In this document: piece after piece, positions 12,007 through 25,575 of the stretch
Layout of the letters: each line of letters opens with the position of its first letter
Numbering within the stretch: the stretch's first letter is position 1
Source: Medicago truncatula
Lineage: Eukaryota; Streptophyta; Magnoliopsida; Fabales; Fabaceae
DNA length: 64,000 nucleotides
Direction: 5' to 3'
Assembly: GCF_003473485.1 (NCBI RefSeq)
Contig: NC_053046.1
Span: forward strand, 4,660,001-4,724,000
Notes under the pieces: model-generated
Seen by the model: only the letters and a program-made list of their open reading frames with translations
Told to the model about the DNA's origin: nothing
Database searches by the model: none
Position numbers and translations under genes: made by a program

Positions 12007-15000
12007 ATCGTGATAAACTGTTTGATTATATTTACGGATTTGTAGCTTGTAACCATGGGTGAAGAGGTAGTTTATGTTAGGACCACTCAATTAAAATATG
12101 TTTCCTGGACACCAAGGTATATTTGCATGTTGTGATTAAAAAACTTCTTTGGCATTATTAAAAAATAACGTGAATTGCACAATGGATAACGGTAAAATTA
12201 TTTTTTATTTGCTGTAATAAATATTTTATTTTTAATGGACAACTTGCATTTCAGTGGGTTATTAACTACAAATTATTTTATTTTTAATATGATGAAGACA
12301 CTTTTGAAGTTTGGTTGAGTATAATATATCCATCATTCAATTACGTAATGTCATGTATTTTTTTATATTAGTTTATTTAAAAATAAAATCAAGTTTTATA
12401 TGAGTTTTGTCTATAGAATATCGATATCAAATCAACCTTGAAGATATTTAAGAATTTTCGCTTCAATATACCGACCGAGTAAAACTTTTTTTACATGTAG
12501 AACAAACAAAATCATGTCAAGTAGAGATAGTTGTAAATATATTTTATGAACAAATAAAAGTCTTGAATGCAAAATGCACTTGCATACAAAATTTACACCA
12601 ATCCTATTAACTAACCTAGGTTATTAGATAAACATCAAATAATTCATATAATGACCACGACAAATTGAGAATCAAAATCTAAACTATTTGAAGACTTTTA
12701 TATTAGTGGCTAATTCATTGACCAAAATTTGCCGTCTAAGATTGTTCTACTACTTAACAATTTATATCGTTTGAATTTACATGATGAAAAGTAGCACCTA
12801 GTTGGAAGTTGTAACATGACATCGCTTTTATCATATGACAAATCAAAAACAAAGAAGCAAGGACTGCCAAAATATTTTGTACTAATAATAATTTCAAAAA
12901 GATAGAAATGACGGTCCACTAAGAAGTAAATTCGTTATAGTTGAAGATGTATGCCGTCAAATAAGTCTCTTTATGAATTTGATTAATTAAATATGTTCCA
13001 TAAGAAGCCTCTGGAACTTCTTTCGGTTATTATTCTAATTTTAATCACAACTTCTTTTTCTGCATGCGTACGTGTAGAAGAAATCTTATGCACAAAACTT
13101 TAACATTCCAATATATCGTATGTTATTATTATTTTCTATATGGATGCGTTCGTCAACCCATTTAATTAGTTTTTGCATGAAACCTACACCATATGGTGGT
13201 GTCCATGTAGAATAAATGCATGATACATTTTTTTTTTTGGGTACAATAGAATATAATGTATGATGCAATATTTATTCTGCAACTAAAACTCACTTACGCA
13301 ACTCAATCTGAAAACCATATGGTTGCAATTTATTTAAACTTTCTTCCACTTAGTCTTCTAATTATTATAATTTTAGCTATTTAATTTAATCATATATTAT
13401 GTGACTCTTTCTTGCAAGCGGGGGATTAACTAATGTTCACAAACTTATTAGGAATCTATAATGGTGAAGATATAGATCCCCCTTTTTTGTGGATTTGCTT
13501 AGCAGTGACGAGTTGGCTGTTGTCACACCTTCATTTTCTTGTCTAATCTTTCTTTTCACATTTTCTTTTTTCTTTTTTATTATATTTAAAAGTTTAGGTG
13601 AATTTAGCGTCGAGTCTCATCAAACATATTTTTAAGTCATTGAAACCATCTTAAACTTAGTCCATGCATGTTTAAATTAATGATGAATTTGTTAAAACAT
13701 TAAAGTGTAGTTTTTGTTAAAAATTCAGACGGCATCGTAATTCCGTCAAACACCGTAAATTCAAACATACAATAATTTTGAGAGATTTTAAACCTTTGAA
13801 AACCTATCACCATCCGAAATACAAACAAATATAGAAGGCGTTTTAAAAATATAAAACCATAAAGAATAAAAGAAATAAAATAAAGTTTAGTAGTTAGTTA
13901 CTAGTGTTATAGATGGTTGACTCACTATACCATGATTGAGTTGTAATTGCACAAATATCTTGAATTTAATTGTTGTAGACTAGTGAATAGTTATCCTGTA
14001 TTGTCTAATTGTGGCTTTCACTGTCTTAATAATTGTGTAATAACTCATACATTTCTTGAAGAAAAAAACTCCTTGACCAAAAAACGAATAATTATAATTG
14101 AATAATTTTCCCTCCCTCTAATATCTGGTTAGTTCACACTGTGAAATTTCTTCAATTTGCCTAAGGGGTGATTTAATATGTACCATTGCATTTTGTAGAA
14201 GAAGTGCATGTCTTTTCTTATGAGAGAAAAATGCTCATATAGGTAAGTGGTCCATGAACGATTTTTTCCAATTTGAATCTATGTGCTCTTTTTTTAGTTG
14301 GAGAAGGACCATTCATTGAGTCTTTTCTTAAGGTACAAACATTGCGTACGTATGTATGTAGATAATATTATGGCATTGATCTTTGAACTTTCTTTTTGCC
14401 AGTTGGATTCAATCAAATCTTTTGAAAGAAGTTGATCAAAAGGGTTAGGATTTTCATGATAAGATTTTCATTCATTTTGCAAATCTACATGGCAACAACT
14501 ATACATCTACACATTAGATTGCTCATTCTAAACTAATATTATATATACAAATGATTTGTCATTAAAACTTATTCCATGATTATTAGGTTTAAGTGTAACT
14601 GATTAGTTTTGGTCTCACATGAATTGAATTAATGTAGATATATAATACGCGACGATGTCTAATATTTTAAAATTTTGAATGAAAATGTGGTGTTAAAATC
14701 GATATTTTATGGATTATTTGACTAGGCCGGTTTATTAATTTATAATGTGTCATATTTGAATTTAATTTAAGTTTTTTTCTTTCTTTCTTTCTTTCAGGGC
14801 TCTATTTTGGTTGTGGATCTTACTTCTTAGCTAGTTATAATCACGGAAACGACAATTATGGAAGATAGTAAACTAAACTTAATTTTCCTCAACAAGGATA
14901 CTATGGCTAATCAAATAGAAAAAGGGGTACTATGCTAGACAGCTATAATGCTAAATGCCAACATTTTATTGTTTCTATCCAAATAACATCACATATCACA

Positions 15001-15409
15001 ATTTCGAATTTTTCTTGTCTAGCCTTAGCCATAATCCCACTAATTTTAACTTGTTGTTGCATTCAACATCCAGCAGATTTGAAAAGGTACCACTTCTAAA
15101 ATTGATATTTTAAAATTAAATTGGGTATTTTGAAATTTTGAAAAAGAAAAAAAACCAAATTATAATAGGAAAATTCATAACTAAATGTCATCTTAGTCGT
15201 TCACATTCAAAATGAAAAACAAATATTAAAAAAAAACAAATGTTGTTGAAAAGTAAATATCCCCCTACGGCAACAACTATATATACGTCCACAAATTTGA
15301 TCATTCGTTTCTAAACATTTCAATGCGTATTATAAAAACCCATCACACGATAAGATACCACATTATTGAATGTATTTTAAGTTTTTATTTTTATACACAA
15401 GAATAAGTT

Positions 15410-15630
15410 TGATAAATTCAGTGTAAAACTGCCAAACAATCACAAATAATAATTTATATTTATACAACTTAAGTTAGATCATTAAAATATTTCGACTTTT
15501 ATTATGTCTAACTTTTTTTTTTAAACAAACAAAAGTTAGATATGGTAAAAGTCAAAATATTTTAATGATCTAATAGTTGCGATTGACTTATGTAAAATAT
15601 TTTTAGCTGACAGTGTATAAATTAAATTTT
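15410..15630. repeat. Foldback MITE with a long hairpin core
   Basis: AGATCATTAAAATATTTCGA (15476 onward) is matched by the inverted TATTTTAATGATCT ending near 15570. Outer inverted matches (CAGTGTAAAACTG against CTGACAGTGTATAAA) extend the element to about 220 bp. It has no coding capacity. Confidence 0.6.
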
Positions 15631-17308
15631 AAAATTATATGTATGGTAAAAAAGTTAATTGGATTCTGCATATATGTACATTATTGAATATGATGAATAA
15701 GCTCAAGAATAAAAGCAGTTTCCCACTTCCAAAGATTTGAATGGATTATTTGATCTTGTAGTTGAATTTAATTTGCAAGTTTCTTGGTTGTTATATTTTA
15801 GTTGTTGTAGGTTAATAATTATAATAAGTGAATTATGGAAGGAAAAAAAGTGTAAAACACTATTTAAGAGATTATGTTAAATTTAATTGTGAGTGAAGTC
15901 TCACATCGATTATGAATGAAAAAAATATTAGATATATAAAATAGATGTCTCATATATATGTTCTAAAACTTTATGTGAAGATGTGGTGATTCCTCCTACT
16001 ATTAATCGTGGAACATTGGTTCGTTATTGTTCCTAACGCTCTTTCAAACCTCCCAGCAAATAATAATATTTTGTAGAACGAGAGTTGATCCTGGTTTTGG
16101 ATCCAGATGTTGGGTAAACTATGGATTAGAAAAAGATTGGACAAATAAAAAAGGGTGTGACTCATCATATATACTCATTCAATATCACATATCAAAAGGT
16201 CGAATTTTCCTTGTCCGGAAAAATTAAGTCATATATAAACCACCGATTACTTTTTTGTTGATCCAATTTTCTACATCTAATTACATTATATCTTTTGAGA
16301 TGGCCATGGGATGACATTCTTTAGAATCAAAGAAAGAATCATTATCGCTGTCAAGATTATTAATAAGCTGTTTCACAGATGCTTATTGAGAGGTCATGGC
16401 ATATATAACACCAGGGATGCTTTTAACATTCTTATGAAATTCCTCACAATCATAATTAATTTGATTGATTGAATTCTTAGCTATGAGTCCAATGACACAA
16501 ATATAATTATTCTATTAGTTTCTTTTTAGAATTATTCCCTTACTAACTTTTTAGAATTTTTCCCCTAAAAGAAAAACCTTTTAGAATTTTTTTCATCTGT
16601 GTTATATATATATATATATTTTATTTTCAAAATCTACGGTGATATGGACTATATTATTTTTAAAAAATACTTCATTCGTTCCTAAATATATGTCGTATTT
16701 TGATAATATGTATTATTCACATAACTTACTTTGTTCATATTTTTTAACTGATATATAAATACAAATGATAGCATATACAAGATGTTAGATTTGTCTCATG
16801 GAATATTTTCAAAAAATCAAATTTTTTAAATTTTTTATTATAGATAATTAAATATATTAATAATTAAAGTTGTGTCTTGATATGTGTAAAATGGTTGATT
16901 GCGACATGTATTGTGAAACAAAAGAAACTAGTATGTTGAAGAGCTCTAAAATGTGATTAAAGAGAGATAATGGCGAATTTACCCATAAAATTAATAATTT
17001 AGGGAGATAGTATGAGGTTAATTAAGGAAAATTGATGGCAATCAATTTTATTATTGCAGTAGTAGATATCTTTGACTGATTATTACAAAAATTAAAGTAA
17101 TTAAAATGATATAATAAATAGATAAGAACATAAAAAAAAATCAAATGATTTAAATTTTTCTTATTGATTTTCTTAGTAAATTTAACCAGCACATAAAAGA
17201 AACAGATATAATGTACTTAAGAGATGCAATTCTAATAAAATAAACAAAAAAAAAAAGCAATTCTGAAAAAATGTGTCACCTTAATGTGCCATATCTTTTT
17301 TTTTTTTA

Positions 17309-17375
17309 CCAAGATTCGAACCCCAACCTTTGCATATATTATACATTATTTTTACACTGAATTAAGCTCAGGAAA
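17309..17375 (-). repeat. tRNA-derived SINE fragment
   Basis: A degenerate copy of the SINE family: on the minus strand GAGCTTAATTCAGTG stands in for the A-box and GGTTCGAATCTTGG for the B-box, with the shared TATATGCAAAGGTTGGG segment between them. Confidence 0.5.
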
Positions 17376-18769
17376 TAATTAATTATTGAATCTTTTGGCA
17401 AAAAAAAATTAATTATTGAATCTATTTTGTCGAGTAAACTTTTAATTATTTTCATAAACTATCTCTCAATTATCAAATTAATCTAATGGTTGAGATACCA
17501 AACAACCATTTGATTAAGAGTAGAATAAGTTTATAGTCACTATAAATATATTATAATTTGTTTTAGTGATAATATTTTTTAAACAATGATCGTTTAAATA
17601 TTTTTCATCAACAAATTAATCATCAATATAAATATAAGTTAAACATGGCATTGTATATAAGAACTAAGAGCATATTTAATAATTTTCTTTTCTTCTGAGG
17701 TGTTGGCTCAGAGAAATTGATCATTTATTAAATAATATCATTGAAAGTTATAAAATAGACGATGTTTACATACATGATCCACTTAAGCCCAAAAAATGGA
17801 ATTGTATGGTATAAAATGAAAAATGATATATTTATGACAACAAGAAAATTATATTATATCCCTTAAAATATTATATGATCTTTTGTTCGTAGTCTCCTAT
17901 ACATACAACGCACATGTGCAGCCTTTAATAACGATAATCACTTTGTTTGACGGAAAATATTTAGAAATCATTGTTTTAAAAATAAATTTAAAAGGACTAA
18001 AACCTCAAGATGGATATAAACTCACTTAACCCTTTAATTAGTCCAACAACTTATATTTGACCGAAGAGGATGTAAGGGTGGGAAAGATGACTCAAGTCCC
18101 ATTCTTTAGTAACATACAAAGAAACTAAACTAATCATGATATTGTACCCCCGTGATTACATTGCAAGTTGCATAAGCCACTATTCAATTAAAAAAATATC
18201 TTACTGGTCTATGATACATTGTTTTGTGATACAACTCATTTTCACATTATGCTAAACTTTTTTTTTTTTTTTTGCCTAATGAAATTATAATTGATCATGA
18301 GTTTCGTTAGAAAAACGCAACTTAGAGACTAGACCAATTGTTGTCAACTTGTCATTCAAAAGAGAAGACCATGCAATGAAAACAAAAAAAAGTTAATTAA
18401 TCCACTTATTAGCAAAAACAAAAGTCAATTAATCAACCAATCCGGATAAACCGTTACTATATTTTCACTAGATTGACTTCAAAATCATATGATTTAATTT
18501 AATTATTGAGGTTCTAATATTTCATAGGATGTGAAGGTTGACGGCGCAGGGACGCATGCAGCTTCCAAATTGTGTCTTTTTCACAAATGTTTGTTTACAA
18601 GTTTGCTTCCTTTTCTCTCAATCCATTTCACCACTTTTGCTTGGTTGTATCCTGGTCCTCTTCTTTACTCTTTTCATAAGGAATAGTATAGTGGAGAAAA
18701 CACGATAACACATACATCAAGTGTGAAGAAGTGCAGGACTCGTGTTTCAAAATACTAAATGTCTCCGCA

Positions 18770-19156
18770 ACTATCGATTATCATTAGTCCTACTATTAGC
18801 CTAGACTGTTTTTAAGATTGTCGACTGACCCAACAAATCAACATAAGTTTTCTCAACTTGTTTTTTCAGAAGGTCATCTATCCCAAAATTGTTTCAAGTC
18901 AAACACGTTTAACCGTGGAGTTCCGCTTAACTGTGGAGTTCTTATGGAATGAAATACCAAAAAGAATATGCATCTTGTTGATACAGGTGCTACCAAATAA
19001 TTCTTATAAGACTTCCTTCAATCATGTAGTTCTATATCTACACGGCCTCTTTCATTCCAATGTGATTTGGTTCGTCCACAAGTTGTCGGAAACCGCTCAA
19101 TATCATACTTTGTGCACCGACGACCGCTCCCCGTCCTCATCAACTTTGGGTGTTAC
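18770..19156. repeat. Dispersed repeat, copy 2 (solo-LTR-like)
   Basis: Colinear with 3305-3691 over most of its length, ending ACTTTGGGTGTTACA. The left end is less clear than in copy 1. A partly open frame inside (about 18858-19172) is a by-product of the repeat, not a gene. Confidence 0.5.
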
Positions 19157-20242
19157 AATAAATTTGATATAATTGTTCTCAAAATTAGTTAATATGAATT
19201 ATGATACATTAATTGAGTTTATCAAATAGTAAATTATAAATATTTGCTAATTATATAACGTTTCAAACATGCTGCACTGCATTAAGCAAATCATAGTCAA
19301 ATTTCAGGTTTGGTCTATTGTCTATAGTATTCCTTCACCGTCTAACTTATTCATTTAAGTCGGCATAAAATGCGTTACAACTTTTATATGATAATAATTG
19401 ATAAGGATATTTGTACTTGAGAATTCAGAATTTTTATCTTCACATACAGTGCTGCTAGTGCGTTGGACCTACATTTAAAATGTGACATCTTTTAATTAAA
19501 AATTTTGAGTCAATGTCTTCATCTTGATTATTTTATTGATTTGCATGGCTTGTCAGGTTCTAAGATTGTACGTGTTTGCAAAATAGTCAGAGAAGAAGAA
19601 TAAGATGGACAGACTAAACACAAAACCAATGGGTCTACAGCTGTCCTCATTGACATGATGAAATCTTAGTTTACTTTATTCTCTACTTGTCAATTTGAGC
19701 CAAACACACTTTTATGATTTGTGTAAGGGTCAACTTTTGGTTAGTAGTATAATCATATTTATTCATAACTCTTTCTTCATAGCTTGTCACACACATTTGT
19801 AGGGTCTTGCCTCCTCCTTTCCACTCTTTTTCTATGAAAATACTTTCTTCCTTCCTCTCATTTTGAATCACTTTACTATTTTTCACAAATACTAAAAAAT
19901 AAAAAAATAAAAATGAAGTATTTTCATATAACTGTTAAGTCTTGAGTTTGAATACGAGTGAAGTTATCAAATCTAACGATTTCAACAATAGAACTGGATT
20001 TTACGAATAATGATATTGAACTTTTAAATAAGATTAACAAAGAATAAGTATGTACAACTAATATCTTATCAAGTGTATAAGTAAACTAATCTTACTTATG
20101 TTATGTAGAGGTGAAGTATTAATTTAAGATTTTGATTTAGAATAAAATAATTAAACTGTATTGAAAAGAAAATAACACTTATTTTAAGATATATATTTAT
20201 TATGTTAATGCGATTAATATGGATGCATGAATGTTTATCTTT

Positions 20243-20375
20243 TGTTTTTGGTCAGGTAGTTTAGTGGTTAGAAATTCACTTTTAAAGTGAATAAGTGGGG
20301 TGTCCGGGGTTCGAACCCCGACCCCTGCATATAATAATGCATTGTCCCTGTCAACTGAGCTATGCTCACGAGGAC
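20243..20375 (-). mobile_element. tRNA-derived SINE with target-site duplications
   Basis: On the minus strand: GTCCTCGTGAGCATAGCTCA head, A-box TAGCTCAGTTGA, B-box GGTTCGAACCCC, and a tail ending CCAAAAACAA. It is flanked by 14-bp direct repeats GAATGTTTATCTTT (20229-20242) and GAATGCTTATCTTT (20376-20389) with one mismatch, which marks a retroposition event. About 133 bp, no coding capacity. The B-box is self-complementary, so orientation rests on the A-box and the A-rich tail. Confidence 0.82.
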
Positions 20376-20418
20376 GAATGCTTATCTTTCTACTAGAATC
20401 AATATGTAGCGTGTAAGG

Positions 20419-21143
20419 GGGCAAGTTATTATGCGTAAGTCATTTCCTTATGCACCCTGCATAAACACTTCACAACCATCAGAATTGGGATATGTTGTAA
20501 GCAGCCATTCATCATCAAAATTTGTGAGAGAAAAAGTACAGATGAAATGAACAGATGCATTGAATATCTTTCAGATCATATTCACAATTACGATTTCAGT
20601 CACAACCAAGGAATCGATCAAGAACATCATATTGGATAATCCGTCTCGCAAGCACAAACGAAAACGAGTTACGATGAAACAGATCGAAAACAGAGATCGA
20701 AGAAACTAAATAAAACCGTCAATTATGAAATCAAAGAGGAATTTGGAACAGAACTGCGAATGATGTGATCAAAACCCAATCACAAACCCTAAGAATTGGG
20801 GAAAATTCATCGATTATGAATTTGAGAAAGAAACTCGAATCAAAGATGAAATTGAATCAGATTGAAATCAAAAGAAAGACGATCGGGTCGAAGAAAGCAA
20901 ATTGAAAACAGAATCGCAAGTGAGAAGGACACAAAACCATTAAGTATATCTAATGGTTTTGGAGTACAACTCACATAAACCATTTCCACAACAAAATTGT
21001 TTTGGAGTACAACTCACAAACCATTTCCACAGCAAAATGGTTTTGGAGTCCAACTCAAAAACCATTTCCACTGCAAAATGGTTAATGGGCTGGGATTTAT
21101 GCAGAGCTGCATAAAGGATTTCTTATGCATGATAACCGCACCC
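20419..21143. mobile_element. 725-bp non-autonomous TIR element
   Basis: The ends are imperfect inverted repeats of about 50 bp: left GGGCAAGTTATTATGCGTAA, right (inverted) GGGTGCGGTTATCATGCATA, both followed by CTTATGCA...CTGCATAAA. They are flanked by 8-bp repeats GTGTAAGG and GTATAAGG (one mismatch). The interior has no transposase; it has a lysine-codon-like A-rich block and a three-copy tandem repeat of about 42 bp (20957-21084). The ends suggest a Mutator- or hAT-type MITE. Confidence 0.68.
20957..21084. repeat. Tandem repeat, about 42 bp x 3
   Basis: Units begin TTTTGGAGTACAACTCA and continue with ACCATTTCCAC and GCAAAATGG. They start at 20957, 21000 and 21041. The repeat lies inside the 725-bp TIR element next to its right end. 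Confidence 0.8.
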
Positions 21144-22024
21144 GTATAAGGCTGACAGACCAATGAAAATTAAAATATGACATTTTTTTCAAGAGATTTA
21201 TTTTAATCAGTAGTACCTTTCATATCTATTATATACACATTGTATTCAATTGCAATGCTAGCTTGTTCCACTAATCCAATCACGTTAGATTTGTCTCCAC
21301 ACTTCAATTAAATAACTTTGGCTTTTTTTTATGCATTTTTGTCATCAATTTTTGTGTCCTCTAGTTTATACTATCTGCTTTTGCAAATATAGCATATATT
21401 ATTATTTAATCAAATAAAAAAATGTGTTACGTAAAAACCATTAGGGTTAGTTTATGTCATAACCTAATTGATTGATTGTCTATGATAATAATTTTCTGCT
21501 ACTTGTCTTGCCTACCCAAATAAAGAATAAACATTTAATAACATCTTCTGTTTGTTGATGCTCTCTCATGATTAATATTTTCAGAAATTGTTGCACAAAG
21601 TGTTCTAGTGAGAGTGACATTTGGTTTTGTTGGATCAAGTTACTATTAATAATGTTCTGTTTTATTAATTAATGATAATATTATTATAAAAAAAAAATAC
21701 CATAGTGACATTGTGCAAGGACCAGTATTTTTGTTTTCCTTATGCAAGTTGCGGTTGTGAGTGTCTTGCTGATATAATGTTCACATATTTTGTGTCTTTT
21801 TCTATTTGGTACTAAAGAGGATCTTCCATCTCATCATCATCATTCAAATAATCCCATTTTTTTGTACTTTTATAATCATATCATATTTAAATACTATACT
21901 ATATATTAAATGTCAGTGATTGATTCCATATTTAAAAGAACTTGTTCTTTCAAAGTCTAACACATTAAGCAACTGTTTTTTTTTTATATAAGGTTCTGTT
22001 ATTAGTCTTTTGACTTGTGAAACA

Positions 22025-25000
22025 ATGAAGGGAAGAAGAGGAAAAAGATCAGAGGTAAACTTTATAACATTCTTTAAAGAAAGTTGATTGTTTTCAATGA
22101 TCATAAGTTGCTGATTTGATTTTATTGTAGGCTTTTTGGCCTTCTATTGTGATGAAAAAATGGCTTAATATTAAGCCTAAGGTGAATGATTTTAGTGAAG
22201 ATGAAGTTGATACTGAAACTGAGAGTGAAGATGATGGTATATTACTATGCAAATGATTCTATTGTATTTGTATACTTCTTTTTTTCTTTTTTCAGTTTTT
22301 GATTCTTAGAATTTTGATACAGTTTGTTCTCCTAAACAACCAAGAATGCAAATTAGTGATGATAGTCCATTTAGAACACAAGGGACTCAATCTATATTCT
22401 CAAGTCAAATATCAGGCAAGGATTCATTCCATTTCAATTCATTTTATACAAGATTTCGATAAATTCGATTTTTAGAACTGTGATTTGATGATTTCATGTT
22501 TGTAATTATTCAGATACATCTTTTAAAAAGGGATGCAAAACAAGACACAGAAGAGGAAAATCAGAAACTTTGCGTGCTCAGTATATAAATACTAAGGAAG
22601 TGAGGTATGGTTTGCAACCTAGTTATGTATAGTATGCTATAGTGTTACTAATTTAATGATAAATCATAACTTTGGTTATTCTTCAGGGTAGCAATTGGAT
22701 CTTGGAATGTTGCTGGAAGACATCCATCTGAGGATCTTGATATTGATGACTGGATTTATGCCGAAGAACCAAGTGATATATACATTTTTGGGTGAGTAGT
22801 TCATGAAATTGTAAATCCTTTTAATCGGTATAACTCATAGTTTACTGATAAATGGGTGGAACGGTTCAAGGGTAATTTTGTAAACTGGACTGTAGTATGT
22901 ACTCTATGATCCTAAACTTGAATAATAAAATAGTGCTGAAGCCATTTTTGTAGTCGGATACGTAGGCATAATTGATCGAACTCTGTGATCAAATATCATT
23001 TGCTCTTTGTTTATGTTTTTCGTATCTTTTTACGTTTGAACCAAAGTTGTTTTAAGAATTAGTATTTCTAGTCAGTCTTTATGTTATGTTTACCAAATTT
23101 TCTGTAAATAACTTTCAATTGTGGTGTCTTGTGCCTCACAGTTTCCAAGAAGTAGTTCCACTGAATGCTGGAAATGTACTAGGAGCAGAGGATAATACAC
23201 CTATCCAGAAATGGGAAGCAATCATTAGAAGATCTTTAAACAAATCTTCTGAGCCTGATAGCAAACACAAAAGCCACAGCGCGCCACCTTCGCCGGTGTT
23301 GAGAACTTCTTCTGCTGCTGATGTTCTAGCTGATAATATAGATGCTGCTAATCCAATTGATATGCTGAATGATGAGCTCATGGAAAATGTTGACAAATAT
23401 GATCTGCAACAGCTTGAAGAAAGTAACATAATTAGTATAGGGAATGATTTACACGTGAGGAAAGTTTATGGTATTGATCTTGATTGGCCCGAACGTCCGT
23501 TAGACGCAATCTCACAAATTGTTGATTCGAATCCTAAGTTGCGGAGAGTACTAAGTAGTTCAGCAAGAATTGGCTTTGACTTGAATGAGAATGCTTTCTT
23601 ATATGGCGGCGGTGGTGGAGGTGGATTGAAACGTACGCACCATAGTTCCGGAAATTTGGGCTCGTTATTGAAAGAGCAACAAGTTATACCTAAAGTAGTT
23701 GATTCCTTAGATGATGTATCTGAGATGTTATCTGATGATGGTGACGATGCTTTTATTGAATTGCCTGAGAACCAAGACGATGATGAATTAGGCACGACTA
23801 AATCACAGGCGAGATATGTTCGGATCATCAGCAAGCAAATGGTGGGAATCTATGTATCTGTTTGGGTGCAGAGGAGGCTGAGAAGACACATTAATAATTT
23901 GAAAGTTTCACCTGTTGGAGTTGGTCTTATGGGCTATATGGGAAACAAGGTATGAGATGTTTCACATTGAATCAGGCTTCATAATTCCACATTAATTGTT
24001 AACTAGCTTTTATAATCATTTCAGCATTCATTACTAGTATAGTATGTGCAACATGCATTTTATGATCATTAACTATTATTAGTTATAGTGAAAATCACCA
24101 TGCTGAATAAAGGTCGATCGGTAGAATCCATTGTATGAATTCAACGATCTACCTTTGTCAGCAAGGCTAATGATGATCCAAACTTGTGCACTTAGTGAAA
24201 GAATTTGCTCATTTTGACATATGATGCAGGGTTCTGTTTCAATCAGCATGTCACTCTTTCAGTCGCGTATGTGCTTTGTTTGTTCGCATCTGACCTCTGG
24301 TACGAAGGATGGAGCTGAACAAAGACGAAACTCAGATGTTAATGAAATTCTCCGACGCACTTGCTTCTCGTCTGTCTTTGCTACAGATCAAGCGCTAACA
24401 ATCCCATCGCACGAGTAAGCTTTATTGTATCGTCAAAATTTTCCCTTGCAAATTTTATGCTATAAGTTATTTTCCTAACAACTTGTGTTAATTGAAGTTT
24501 TGTTTATTGGTAACAGTCAGATTTTCTGGTTCGGAGATTTGAATTATCGAATCAGTATGTTAGATTCGGAGGTTCGGAAATTGGTGGCTCAAAAAAAGTG
24601 GAATGAACTACTGAATTATGATCAGGTAAGACTTCTGAATCCACAAACCTTACAAAATATGCATAACTTTAATCTTTCACTTAGTTTATTTTGTCTAAAG
24701 TAAGATATCACTTAATATTTAAAGTTGGTCTCATAAAAAACTTTATCTTATCTACTAACTCTCTACCCAAACCTTTTATTTTACTTGAATAGGCATGTAA
24801 AGCATGTCAAAGAAGTACACCACATAAAAAAAAACCCTACCTATAATAAGATAAAAGGTTGTTGATATTTTATTTTTCATATACTTATCCTTTCTTACTA
24901 TGTAAATTTGATATTTTATTCCTCATAAGGAACTATTGCTATTATTTTTTTGACAATACAAGTAACTATTTTAACACATCTATAATTTGTTATCTATGTG

Positions 25001-25575
25001 CATATAGTATCAACAAATTATAATTGTAACATACAAGTGTATTTATTTATTTATTTATGTTATGTGTTGTCCTAGATTATATTATTTCTAATTAGTCATT
25101 ACTTTATGCAGCTAAGCAATGAATTGCGTGTTGGGCATGTATTTGATGGATGGAAAGAAGGGTTGATAAACTTTGCACCAACTTACAAATATGAAATTAA
25201 TTCAGATAGATATGTTGGTGAGATACCAAAAGAAGGGGAGAAAAAAAGAGCTCCTGCATGGTAATTAATTGCAATATTTACTAGATTATGAATATTAATT
25301 TGTTGGTTTTATGTATTATGTAATATTAAATAATGAAAAATAAAATTATATATACATGCAGGTGTGATCGAATATTGTGGCTAGGAAAAGGAATAAAGCA
25401 ACTAAATTATGAACGTGCAGAAATTAAGCTCTCAGATCATAGACCAGTTAGTTCAATTTTCTTGGTTGAAGTTGAAGTATTTGATCATCGCAAATTAAGA
25501 AGAGCACTAAATTTCACTAATACTGCTGCAGTACATCCTGAGATTTTTCCTGATGAAGATGGTCAATTTTTCTAA
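22025..25575 (+). CDS. Type I inositol-polyphosphate 5-phosphatase (CVP2/BST1 clade)
   Basis: Ten exons: 22025-22054, 22131-22236, 22323-22415, 22514-22604, 22687-22791, 23142-23949, 24230-24414, 24517-24625, 25112-25260, 25362-25575; 629 aa with consistent phases. The N-terminus has [16 protein letters not shown] followed by an acidic stretch, typical of plant type I enzymes. The catalytic domain shows [48 protein letters not shown] (K411/G412 at an exon junction), CSHLTSG, signature [11 protein letters not shown] (about 475-484), signature II APAWCDRILW (about 556-565) and SDHRPV. It should remove the 5-phosphate from Ins(1,4,5)P3 and related inositol phosphates or phosphoinositides, at the cytosol-membrane interface. 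Plant relatives act in vein patterning and root-hair growth. The exact orthologue is not assigned. Exon 3 is followed by a GC-AG intron. All catalytic motifs are intact. Confidence 0.93.
22416..22513 (+). other. GC-AG intron in the 5-phosphatase gene
   Basis: Exon 3 ends TATCAG and the intron begins GCAAGG; the acceptor is ATTATTCAG. No GT donor nearby keeps the frame, while this GC donor joins phase 1 to phase 1 (S-D-T-S). The AG|GCAAG context is the usual one for U2-type GC-AG introns. Confidence 0.8.

Larger units (their letters stand above)
10721..22024. other. 11-kb gene-poor spacer
   Basis: No protein gene could be supported between the tetraspanin and the 5-phosphatase genes. The spacer is AT-rich and holds tRNA-derived SINE copies (11.9, 17.3, 20.3 kb), a foldback MITE (15.4-15.6 kb), a TTTC microsatellite (about 14774-14798), a Stowaway-like end near 16.67 kb, a dispersed solo-LTR-like repeat (18.8-19.16 kb) and a 725-bp TIR element (20.4-21.1 kb). 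The other stretches show nothing I can name. Confidence 0.6.

Noticed and set aside
15895..15960. USE-like TCTCACATCG followed by TATATAAA at about the snRNA promoter distance
   Set aside because: The USE has a mismatch, no snRNA-like sequence or T-run follows, and similar motifs are common in plant repeats.
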